From NCBI GenBank assembly GCA_015075375.1, contig JABTUM010000001.1, positions 2,103,201 through 2,167,200 of the forward strand: 64,000 nt of DNA, written 5' to 3'. A program made the translations under genes and the position numbers. Source of the stretch: Planctomycetota bacterium (GTDB lineage Bacteria > Planctomycetota > SZUA-567 > H5-PLA8). Positions 17,529 through 24,827 of this stretch are shown here, one piece after another. Within the stretch, counting starts at the first letter, position 1, and each line of letters starts with the position of its first letter. Below the pieces are notes generated by a model, which did no database searches, was not told the DNA's origin, and saw nothing but the letters and a program-made list of their open reading frames with translations.

Positions 17529-18602
17529 TTATACGGTCGGCTGCTGCAAGTCGCCCGCACCGGATACGTCCTGCGCCGTGGCCGCCATGGCATCCTCCCA
17601 CTGGGCGCGTGATTCAACCTGCTTGTGGCGCTCGTAGAAGCGCCGCGCCGCCGAGCTTTCCGGGCCGCCGGGACATGCGGCGGCGTACTCGCGCGCCAAG
17701 CGCCGGGTGTGCAGGATCGCCGTACGCTCGTCCCAGTGCTCCAACAGGCCTTCCACATGCCGCTGGAATACGTTCAGCCAGGCGCCCGCTTCCGTCTCCG
17801 GGCTGGCTTCCTCACCGCGCCAGAGCGCCATGGCGTGCCGGAAGATCCACGGTTGTCCGGTGGCCGCGCGCCCGAAATAGGCCACGTCGCAGCCCGTCTC
17901 GCGCAGCAAGCGCACGGCGTCGGCGGCGCTGCGCATGTCCCCTCCGCCGATGACCGGAACCTCTACCGCCGCCTTCACGGCTTTGACGACTTCGTGGTCC
18001 GCGCGCCCGCCGTAGCCTTGGCGCACCGTCCGCGGATGCAACGCGACGGCGATCGCGCCGCCGGCTTCGGCGGCCTGAGCCACCTCCACGGCGGTGATGT
18101 TCTGTTCGTCGAGCCCGCTGCGCATCTTGACGGTTACGGGCGCCGGAGCGGCCGCTTCGACCAGGATGCGGACGAGCCGCTCGACGCGCGGCGGATCGGC
18201 CAGGAGTCCGCCGCCCGCGCCTTCGCTGACCACGCGGCGGATCGGGCAGGCGATGTTGAAATCAACGAACGGAAAGCCCAGTTCGTGCGCGACGATGCCC
18301 GCCGCGCGCGCCAGTTCATCGGGATCGCCGCCGCAGATCTGCCCGCCCACCAGCCGCTCGCCGGGATGCCGCGCCAGGCTGTTCAGGGTATCGGCGTGCC
18401 GCTGCGCCACGAACTTGGCTTTGACCATCTCGGTGCACGAGAACGCCGCGCCGAATTCCTGCGCCAGGAGGCGCAGCGGCCAGCAGGTGAAATCGGCCAT
18501 CGGCGAGAGCGCAAACGGCCCGCTGAGCGTCCAAGGACCCATGCGCGGAGCGCTCGGCGCGGCGGACTCGGGCGCATTCGAACCGCCGACGGTCATGCTC
18601 AT
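17529..18602 (-). CDS. tRNA-dihydrouridine synthase family protein (Dus paralogue 1)
   Basis: The 357-residue FMN-dependent TIM barrel reduces uridine in tRNA D-loops. Dus hallmarks are SPMADFTCWPLRLL near residue 33, FNIACPIRRVVSEGAGGGLL (catalytic Cys in the ACP motif), VTVKMRSGLD, VALHPRTVRQGY and VIGGGDMRSAADA. The frame is open far upstream, but that part overlaps another gene; the ATG at 18602 is the sensible start. It differs clearly from the second Dus gene at 20374 (positions 20374-21399), so the two may modify different D-loop sites. A hairpin terminator sits only 18 bases upstream of this start. Confidence 0.9.
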   Translation of the reverse strand: MSMTVGGSNAPESAAPSAPRMGPWTLSGPFALSPMADFTCWPLRLLAQEFGAAFSCTEMVKAKFVAQRHADTLNSLARHPGERLVGGQICGGDPDELARAAGIVAHELGFPFVDFNIACPIRRVVSEGAGGGLLADPPRVERLVRILVEAAAPAPVTVKMRSGLDEQNITAVEVAQAAEAGGAIAVALHPRTVRQGYGGRADHEVVKAVKAAVEVPVIGGGDMRSAADAVRLLRETGCDVAYFGRAATGQPWIFRHAMALWRGEEASPETEAGAWLNVFQRHVEGLLEHWDERTAILHTRRLAREYAAACPGGPESSAARRFYERHKQVESRAQWEDAMAATAQDVSGAGDLQQPTV

Positions 18603-18618
18603 GTCCCCGCGCCGATCA

Positions 18619-18652
18619 TTAAAAAGGAGCGGCCCTCGCGAAGAGGGCCGCT
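18619..18652 (-). terminator. Rho-independent terminator upstream of dus
   Basis: Read on the minus strand, a 10-base-pair stem (18652-18643 with 18637-18628, 5-base loop) is followed by CTCC and five U (18625-18621). It ends the transcript of the secreted protein gene at 18707-19561. It lies just 18 bases before the dus ATG, so dus transcription must either read through or start from a promoter overlapping the hairpin. Confidence 0.8.
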
Positions 18653-18706
18653 GGCATGACACCGAAAGATACCGCCGGCGCGTCGCCGCGCCACTCGGCC
18701 GCAGCT

Positions 18707-19561
18707 TTACGGCGCGATCGGACCCGTCCCCGAAACCACCGTCCGCTTGCCCGGCATTCCCGGCACGGATTGGGTCGTCTGCGGGAAGTTCCGGTAGGCG
18801 CTGGCGCGTTGGGCGTCGCGCGCGGCCTCTTCGGCCGGATCGCGCGGCGGAGGCGGCGGGCGGTATCCGCGGCCGCCCACGATCACCACCGGCCAGCCCG
18901 AATAGTAGTCGCCGTAGGTGCGGTCGTAGCGATCGCGTTCCAGCCGGTCGCGTTCGGTCTCGGCGACGATCCGCGCCGTATCCGCTTCGGTCTTGGCGCG
19001 TTCCAGGCGGACCTTTTCGACTTCCAGCCGCTTCGCTTCCAGTTCGGTCTCGGCTTCGAGGCGGGTCAGGTCGATCTTGGCTTCGGGCGTCACCCAGGCA
19101 TCTTTGTGCCGCACCAGCCCGCGCGCCTGCTGCGCTTCGTCGTACGTCATCCAGGACCCGTTCACCTTCACGTGCCCCAGCGCGGTGCGCGAGATTTCCA
19201 GGTCGGGGCTCAGCGCGATGGCCTTGCGGTGCGCCTTCTCGGCGCGGGACTTCAAGCGCCGCCCGTCGGCCCAGCGGCCCAATTCGGAATACAGCGAGGC
19301 CGCGCCCTCGGCGTCCTCGTCGATCTTCGCAAAGCGCTTGTCGAAGACTTCCAGATCGGTCTCCTGCTTCACGATCTGCTCGACCTTCGAGACCTCGACG
19401 ATCACCGTCCCGTCGGCCTGTTCGATATGGAGCCACTCGCCCTTACGCACGACCTTGCCTTCGAGCAAGCCGCCGTTCTTGAGGTACACAAGGTCCGCTC
19501 GCGCGGCCGAAGCCAGCAGCGCCAAAACGACCACGCCGAGCCATCCGATGCGCATGTTCAT
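18707..19561 (-). CDS. Secreted protein with Sm-like N-terminal unit and coiled coil, unknown function
   Basis: The 284-residue product starts at the ATG at 19561 (GGAG 6 bases upstream) with a signal peptide at about 1-22. A small beta unit (LVYLKNGGLLEGKVVRKGEW, about 23-65) follows. Then come a helical TPR-like part and two short repeats of the GxV..GxWxT type around 130-165, a Glu/Arg-rich coiled coil at about 170-215 and a Pro-rich tail. Similar modular secreted proteins are frequent in Planctomycetes-type genomes. I do not recognise a defined family. It sits alone with its own terminator. Confidence 0.75.
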   Translation of the reverse strand: MNMRIGWLGVVVLALLASAARADLVYLKNGGLLEGKVVRKGEWLHIEQADGTVIVEVSKVEQIVKQETDLEVFDKRFAKIDEDAEGAASLYSELGRWADGRRLKSRAEKAHRKAIALSPDLEISRTALGHVKVNGSWMTYDEAQQARGLVRHKDAWVTPEAKIDLTRLEAETELEAKRLEVEKVRLERAKTEADTARIVAETERDRLERDRYDRTYGDYYSGWPVVIVGGRGYRPPPPPRDPAEEAARDAQRASAYRNFPQTTQSVPGMPGKRTVVSGTGPIAP

Positions 19562-19667
19562 GGCGAACTCCTTTTGGGTGCCCACGTGCAGGCGGCCCCT
19601 CCCCGCTACTTATTAAGGTAGCAGGAAGAGGACGGAATTCAAAGATTCCGTGTTAGAGCTGGGTTGG

Positions 19668-19703
19668 ATTCACCGCGGAGTCGCAGAGGGCGCGGAGAAC
19701 GGC
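19668..19703. repeat. Intergenic CGCGGAG-type degenerate repeat
   Basis: CACCGCGGAGTCGCAGAGGGCGCGGAGAAC contains three near-copies of a CGC(G/A)GAG word. Motifs of this wording are scattered between genes in many unrelated bacteria. Only one instance lies in this window, so family membership is a guess. Confidence 0.4.
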
Positions 19704-19749
19704 AGGAAGGGCTGCCTAATATGGTAGAGTGGTAATCGCGGCGGAAGCC

Positions 19750-20283
19750 ATGAAGCTTTTGCGCATGGAAAATGGCGGCGTTTGGATGGACCTGCTGATC
19801 CTTGCTGAGCGCTTGGGGCCTGAGGACCTTACAGCCCAAGCATGGAACGCGCTGGTGCTATCACATGGGGTTCCCTTTTTCCTGCTAGTCTTGAGCCTCC
19901 TTTTCTTCATTCCTAGGTCTCACCTTAGGCGTGTTGGACTTGCGAGATTGATAGCCTATGTCTTCGGCTTTAGTGCGGACGCGCTATTCGAAGTCTCCAT
20001 TTCCAGACAGTTTGCGCAGATGATCACGGCTATGGATGTGAGTTCTGAAATTAGTCTTTTGCCTTATAGCCCGTTGCCGGTGATTGGCATGAGCTTGGTT
20101 TGGCTGATTGTGGGGTATGGATTTGCCTGCTTTCTTTGGGGTGAAGAACTTGAACCAAAGGCAGACGGTAGCGTGCCCGAATTGCCTTGGTCGGGACTGG
20201 TTGTATCGGTCGTCGCTTGCTTGTTAGGACATGCAGTGACCACATTCTTCTTCAGTATGCACGCTACAATAACCCGCATGTAG
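19750..20283 (+). CDS. Small multi-pass membrane protein, unknown function
   Basis: The 177-residue product has about four hydrophobic segments (near residues 37-55, 65-80, 108-130 and 148-168). I recognise no family motif. The start is uncertain: GTG at 19729 or ATG at 19750 or 19765; none has a strong ribosome-binding site. Base composition is clearly lower in GC than in neighbouring genes, which suggests recent acquisition or weak constraint. It could be spurious, but the regular pattern of hydrophobic helices and the gene-sized frame favour a real gene. Confidence 0.55.
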   Translation: MKLLRMENGGVWMDLLILAERLGPEDLTAQAWNALVLSHGVPFFLLVLSLLFFIPRSHLRRVGLARLIAYVFGFSADALFEVSISRQFAQMITAMDVSSEISLLPYSPLPVIGMSLVWLIVGYGFACFLWGEELEPKADGSVPELPWSGLVVSVVACLLGHAVTTFFFSMHATITRM

Positions 20284-20373
20284 CAGACGCTAGGGCTCCA
20301 CCCGTCTCCTCCGCTCGTCGCATCTTCTCACCCCTCGCTTGGATTCGCCCGGCTCACGCGCTATTCTGAAGCC

Positions 20374-21399
20374 ATGTTGAATCTGGAAGCTCCGCCGCGC
20401 GCAAGCATCCGCCCGCTCTTCATCGGGCCGCTCAAGATCGATCCGCCGATCTTGCAGGCTCCCATGGCGGGGTTCACGAATTACACGTTCCGGCAGATCG
20501 TGCGCGAGTTCGGCGGCGCGGGGCTCCTGGCCACCGAGATGATTTCGGCCGAGGGCTTCGTGCGGCAGGTGGGTGGGATCAAGGGCAGCCCGGAGCGCCT
20601 TTTCGGCGTGCGCGAGGAACCCCGGCCGTTGGCCGTGCAGATGTGGGACAACGATCCGGATCTGCTGGCCGAGGTCGGGCGCGCGCTGGCCTTCGATTTC
20701 CGCGTCAGCGTGGTGGACCTCAATTTCGGCTGCCCGGTGCGCAAGATCACCGCGGCGCATTCGGGCAGTTACCTGCTGGGCGAGCCGGCGCGGATGCGCC
20801 AGCTCATCGAACGCGTCGTGCAAGCCTGCGCGCCGGTGCCGGTGACGGCCAAGATCCGCCTGGGCTGCACGCGCGATTGCATCACCGCCTTCGACGTAGC
20901 CAAGGCCGTGGAAGACGCCGGCGCGGCGGCGCTGACGGTGCACGGACGCGTGGCCGAAGATTTCTTCAGCGGCACCGCCGATTGGGAGACGATCGGCGCG
21001 ATCAAGGCGCGCGCGGGCAAGCTGCCCATCATCGGAAACGGCGACCTGGACAGCGCCGCGAAGGTGCTGGCGGCTTTCACGCGCTACGGGGTGGACGGCG
21101 CGATGATCGCGCGCGCGGCCCTGACGCGCCCGTGGCTGTACCGCGAAGCGGCCGCGGCGCTGCGCGGGGAACCCATCCCGCCCGAGCCGTCGCCGGAAGA
21201 ACAGCGCGTGCTGCTGCTGCGGCATCACGACGAGATCGTGGCGCGCTTCGGCGAATCGCGCGGGGTCGTGCTGATGCGCCGGTATGCCTGTAATTACGCG
21301 CACGGCCGCAGCGGCGCGCGGGACTTCCGCCGCTTCGTGAACCTGGCTCGCACCAGCTTGGAATTCCGCACCGCCGTCGAGCACTACTTTCCGCGGTGA
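20374..21399 (+). CDS. dusB: tRNA-dihydrouridine synthase (Dus paralogue 2, DusB-like)
   Basis: The 341-residue protein is a standard bacterial DusB-type enzyme: ILQAPMAGFTNYTFRQIV near residue 27, VVDLNFGCPVRKITAAHSGS with the catalytic Cys, VTAKIRLG, LTVHGRVAEDFFSG and IIGNGDLDSAAK, then a helical C-terminal tRNA-binding domain. It reduces uridine to dihydrouridine in tRNA using FMN and NADPH. It is monocistronic by position. Together with the gene at 17529-18602 it gives this short stretch two distinct Dus enzymes. Confidence 0.92.
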   Translation: MLNLEAPPRASIRPLFIGPLKIDPPILQAPMAGFTNYTFRQIVREFGGAGLLATEMISAEGFVRQVGGIKGSPERLFGVREEPRPLAVQMWDNDPDLLAEVGRALAFDFRVSVVDLNFGCPVRKITAAHSGSYLLGEPARMRQLIERVVQACAPVPVTAKIRLGCTRDCITAFDVAKAVEDAGAAALTVHGRVAEDFFSGTADWETIGAIKARAGKLPIIGNGDLDSAAKVLAAFTRYGVDGAMIARAALTRPWLYREAAAALRGEPIPPEPSPEEQRVLLLRHHDEIVARFGESRGVVLMRRYACNYAHGRSGARDFRRFVNLARTSLEFRTAVEHYFPR

Positions 21400-21484
21400 A
21401 GGGGACCTAATCAAAGCCTCAATGCACCTGTTTGATAGGTGAATTGTCCTTCCCGCCGCCAAATCTCCATCCGTCCTATGAACA

Positions 21485-21500
21485 TCGGCTCGCGAGCCGA
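21485..21500. promoter_or_regulatory. Perfect 16-base palindrome upstream of the HEAT/STN protein
   Basis: TCGGCTCGCGAGCCGA is its own reverse complement. It lies 28 bases before the ATG at 21529, where a dimeric repressor would block transcription or initiation. In GC-rich DNA such palindromes can arise by chance, so its role is unproven. Confidence 0.35.
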
Positions 21501-21528
21501 GTTGGTTCCGGCGTCCGGAGTGTACGCG

Positions 21529-22581
21529 ATGAAGATGCTTCGATGGGTTGCGTTCTGCGGACTTGCCGCGACTTCTTGCCTACCGAACGAAGAAGCGCCG
21601 AGTCCGGTTCTAAAACTCGTACTGCAACTGGCGAGTTCGAACTTCGATACTCGCGACCGCGCCGGCGACGAACTTACAGAAAAGGCCGCAGCCCATTGGG
21701 ACGAGGTGGTCTCGTGCTATCGAGACACGAGGGATCCCGAGGTACAAGTCCGAATCCTGATTGCGCTCAAACGAGCTCTTTTACCCATTCTGAAGACGCG
21801 GGTAGCCGTGCAACGAGAGGCTTTTAATAAGTTGGAGCGCAATTGGCAGGAAGGCGAGAAGCTCTACTCCGGACTGACGAGCAATGTGGAAGAAGAAGTG
21901 CATCAAGTGTCGAGAAAACTAGAAGATATGGAGCGCTCGGAAGCTGCGCTCGTTCGCGATATCCAAGACTTGAATGATGAACTGGCATTCCTGAAGGAAT
22001 CAGGTGACGGGGCCGCTCGAATTCAAGCCTTGCACCTTCAATTGGCCAACCTGCGAATCATGCTGGCTGAGCGACGCGCGTCTTGCGCACCACAACGGGA
22101 AGCCCTGAACGTAAAGCGCGATGCCTTGGCCAACAGATTGAGAGACCTATACCTATTGAAGTCCGAACTGCAAAGGGTTTGGCGCAAGGAGCGCTATCAC
22201 CGAATTACGTACTTCGATCAGATTACCCAGCTCTGCTCCGGTCAACCCCGGCTGCGCCTGGAGCATCTGTGTGCGCTTAAGGCGGGCGAGACTTTTAAGC
22301 CCGACTGGCTCACGTTCGCGGACCGCTTCAAATTGAATATCAGCTTCGACTTCGTGGATCTGCCCCTGGAAGCTTGCATGCGCGAGATAGCCGAGTTGTC
22401 CGGAATTGGGTTTGAGTTGAAAGATAAAGATGGATCAATTCCCCCTGTCACGCTCCGGGGATCCGAACTGAATACCCAGACGGCCCTGTTCTGGATCTGC
22501 CGTATTGGAGACTTGAGTTTCAGGTCCGACGAAGCGCGCGAGCGCATCGTGTTTTACAAGCTCCAACAGCCCGATGAATGA
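21529..22581 (+). CDS. Envelope protein with HEAT-like start, coiled coil and C-terminal STN-like domain
   Basis: The 350-residue product starts at the ATG at 21529 (GGAG 8 bases upstream). A short hydrophobic signal ends in AATSC, a marginal lipobox, so it may be a lipoprotein. Residues about 25-85 look like a HEAT unit ([19 protein letters not shown]). A long coiled coil covers about 95-240. Residues about 265-345 match the secretin/TonB short N-terminal (STN) pattern ([20 protein letters not shown]). STN domains receive signals or ligands in secretins and TonB receptors. The function here is unknown. GC is slightly lower than in neighbours. Confidence 0.72.
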   Translation: MKMLRWVAFCGLAATSCLPNEEAPSPVLKLVLQLASSNFDTRDRAGDELTEKAAAHWDEVVSCYRDTRDPEVQVRILIALKRALLPILKTRVAVQREAFNKLERNWQEGEKLYSGLTSNVEEEVHQVSRKLEDMERSEAALVRDIQDLNDELAFLKESGDGAARIQALHLQLANLRIMLAERRASCAPQREALNVKRDALANRLRDLYLLKSELQRVWRKERYHRITYFDQITQLCSGQPRLRLEHLCALKAGETFKPDWLTFADRFKLNISFDFVDLPLEACMREIAELSGIGFELKDKDGSIPPVTLRGSELNTQTALFWICRIGDLSFRSDEARERIVFYKLQQPDE

Positions 22582-22709
22582 CCTTACTCGCCACTCGGGT
22601 TCCCCATTCTTCTATATTTCATATTCCCGCGTACGCTTGCTTGAGGCGCGGCGTTTCGTATGCTGCGCTCTGCCGTCGGTTCGATTCGCCTCCGTATCGA
22701 AAGGCCGCC

Positions 22710-23261
22710 ATGAGCGCCGAAACTTCATTCACCGGATTTCGCGGCACCACCGTCGTCGGCGTGCGGCGCAACGGGCGCGTGGCCGTCGGCGGGGACGGGC
22801 AGGTCACGCACGGCCCGACGGTGCTCAAAGCCAGCGCCGCCAAGGTGCGCCGGCTAAAAGGTGACGTGCTGATCGGCTTCGCGGGCTCCACGGCCGACGC
22901 CTTCGCGCTGTTGGAACGCTTCGAGGGCAAGCTCGAAGAGTACAAAGGAAATCTCAAGCGCGCGGCCGTCGAACTGGCCAAACTCTGGCGGACCGACCGG
23001 ATGTTGCGGCGGCTGGAAGCCATGTTGGTGGTTGCCGACCGCGAGAGCCTGATCCTGATCACCGGAAACGGGGATGTGCTGGAACCCGACGACGGGATCG
23101 TGGCGATCGGTTCGGGCGGTCCGTACGCGCTTTCCGCCGCGCGCGCGCTGGCAAAGCATACGGCCCTGGGGCCGAAAGAGATCGTCACCGCGGCGCTGGG
23201 CGAAGCCGCGGAGCTGTGCATCTACACCAACGACCGGATCGTGGTCGAAGAACTCGCGTAA
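22710..23261 (+). CDS. hslV: ATP-dependent protease subunit HslV (ClpQ), with N-terminal propeptide
   Basis: The 183-residue proteasome-like threonine peptidase forms the HslUV protease with the following gene. The start at 22710 puts 12 residues ([12 protein letters not shown]) before the Thr-Thr-Val-Val-Gly-Val that matches the N-terminus of mature HslV. Thr13 should thus be the nucleophile after processing; many HslV proteins need only Met removal. The GDGQVTHG and AAKVRRL segments are conserved. A longer in-frame start at 22578 overlaps the previous gene and is unlikely. hslU follows 42 bases later. Confidence 0.94.
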   Translation: MSAETSFTGFRGTTVVGVRRNGRVAVGGDGQVTHGPTVLKASAAKVRRLKGDVLIGFAGSTADAFALLERFEGKLEEYKGNLKRAAVELAKLWRTDRMLRRLEAMLVVADRESLILITGNGDVLEPDDGIVAIGSGGPYALSAARALAKHTALGPKEIVTAALGEAAELCIYTNDRIVVEELA

Positions 23262-23303
23262 CGCCGGCCGTTCCGCCATTCGCATCGCATGTCTGGGGGC
23301 ATC

Positions 23304-24698
23304 ATGTTGGAAACTACGCTGGGGATCCTGAAGGCCCGCGACCCCGCCGCGATGCCGCCGCGCGAGATCGTGGCCGAACTGGACCGCTATATCGTCGGGC
23401 AGGATGCCGCCAAGCGTGCGGTGGCGATCGCGCTGCGCAACCGCTGGCGCCGCCGGCAGCTCGATCCGGCCATGCGCGAGGAAGTCGCGCCGAAGAACAT
23501 CCTGATGATCGGGCCGACGGGCGTGGGCAAGACAGAGATCGCTCGGCGTTTGGCCGGATTGGCCGGCGCGCCTTTCGTGAAGGTGGAAGCCACGCGCTAC
23601 ACCGAAGTCGGTTACCACGGGCGCGACGTGGAAAGCATGATCCGCGACTTGGTCAAAGCGGCGATCAACATGGGCCAGACGCGCGCGCGCGAAGAGGTGC
23701 GCGGGAAAGCCGCCGAGGCCGCCGAAGAACGGCTGCTGGAGGCGCTGCTGCCCAGCCCTTCGGCGTGGGAAACGTCCGAGTCCGGCGGCGGCGAGGCCGC
23801 GGCCAAGAGCGCCGAGATGCATAAGAAGACGCGCGAGAAACTGCGCACGAAGCTGCGCGCCGGCGAACTGGACGCTCGCGAAGTGGAGATCGAGGTGAGC
23901 GGCCAGGAGAACATGGCCGGAATCTTTGCGCCGGCGATGGGCGAAGAGATGAGCATGGACCTGCAGGACGCGCTGACGCGGATGATGCCCAAGCGCGCCA
24001 AGAAACGCAAAGTAAGCGTCGCCGACGCGCGCCGACTGCTGGAGGCCGAAGAGGCGGAGAAGCTGATCGACCACGAAGCGATTCAGCGCCAGGCGATCGA
24101 GACGGCCGAGAATCTGGGCATCGTCTTCATCGACGAGATCGACAAGGTGGCCGGGAGCGGGCGGGCGCAGGGGCCCGACGTTTCGCGCGAGGGCGTGCAG
24201 CGCGACATGCTCCCGATTATCGAAGGCGCCAGCGTCACCACACGCTGGGGCCTGGTGAAGACCGACCATATCCTGTTCATCTGCGCCGGCGCGTTCCACA
24301 TGGCCAAGCCCAGCGACCTGCTGCCCGAACTGCAAGGCCGCCTGCCGATCCGCGTGGAGTTGAACGACCTGACCGAGGCCGACTTCAAGCGCATCCTCAC
24401 CGCGCCGCAGAACGCAATCACCAAGCAGTACCAGGCGCTGCTGGCCACCGAAGGTCTGAAGCTGGAGTTCACCGAAGATGCGCTCGTGGCCATCGCCGGC
24501 TACGCGGCTCGGGCCAACCGCGAGAGCCAGAATATCGGGGCGCGGCGGCTGCATACGGTGATCGAGAAGCTGCTGGAAGAGGTCAGTTTCTCCGCCGCCG
24601 AGATGGACGGGCAGACCTTCAAGGTCGATGCCGCGATGGTCGATGCGCGGCTCAAGCCGATTCTCGAGAACGAAGACCTGACGCGGTACATCCTTTAA
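23304..24698 (+). CDS. hslU: ATP-dependent unfoldase HslU (ClpY)
   Basis: The 464-residue AAA+ protein has Walker A GPTGVGKTE near residue 70, an I-domain insertion at about 110-250, Walker B GIVFIDEIDKVAG and the C-terminal EDLTRYIL tail that docks into HslV. It unfolds substrates and feeds them to HslV. The GGGGG stretch 4 bases upstream favours ATG 23304; an ATG at 23289 would add five residues. Either start leaves about 20 residues more than typical before the PREIVAELDRYIVGQ segment. Confidence 0.95.
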   Translation: MLETTLGILKARDPAAMPPREIVAELDRYIVGQDAAKRAVAIALRNRWRRRQLDPAMREEVAPKNILMIGPTGVGKTEIARRLAGLAGAPFVKVEATRYTEVGYHGRDVESMIRDLVKAAINMGQTRAREEVRGKAAEAAEERLLEALLPSPSAWETSESGGGEAAAKSAEMHKKTREKLRTKLRAGELDAREVEIEVSGQENMAGIFAPAMGEEMSMDLQDALTRMMPKRAKKRKVSVADARRLLEAEEAEKLIDHEAIQRQAIETAENLGIVFIDEIDKVAGSGRAQGPDVSREGVQRDMLPIIEGASVTTRWGLVKTDHILFICAGAFHMAKPSDLLPELQGRLPIRVELNDLTEADFKRILTAPQNAITKQYQALLATEGLKLEFTEDALVAIAGYAARANRESQNIGARRLHTVIEKLLEEVSFSAAEMDGQTFKVDAAMVDARLKPILENEDLTRYIL

Positions 24699-24827
24699 GG
24701 CAGGCTTGAAGATCCGCGCTCTAAAGGCGTAGGAATGACGGCGATTTCAGGAAGTGGGCGGTGTATTCCGCCTTAGACGTATAGACATCCAACCACTTGA
24801 TGTACAGGGTTCGGGAGGGAGGTGCTC

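Noticed and set aside
18603..19436. An N-terminal extension of the first Dus protein up to 635 residues
   Set aside because: The extension runs antisense-free but overlaps the secreted protein gene in another frame, crosses a terminator hairpin and has no homology pattern; Dus motifs begin after 18602.
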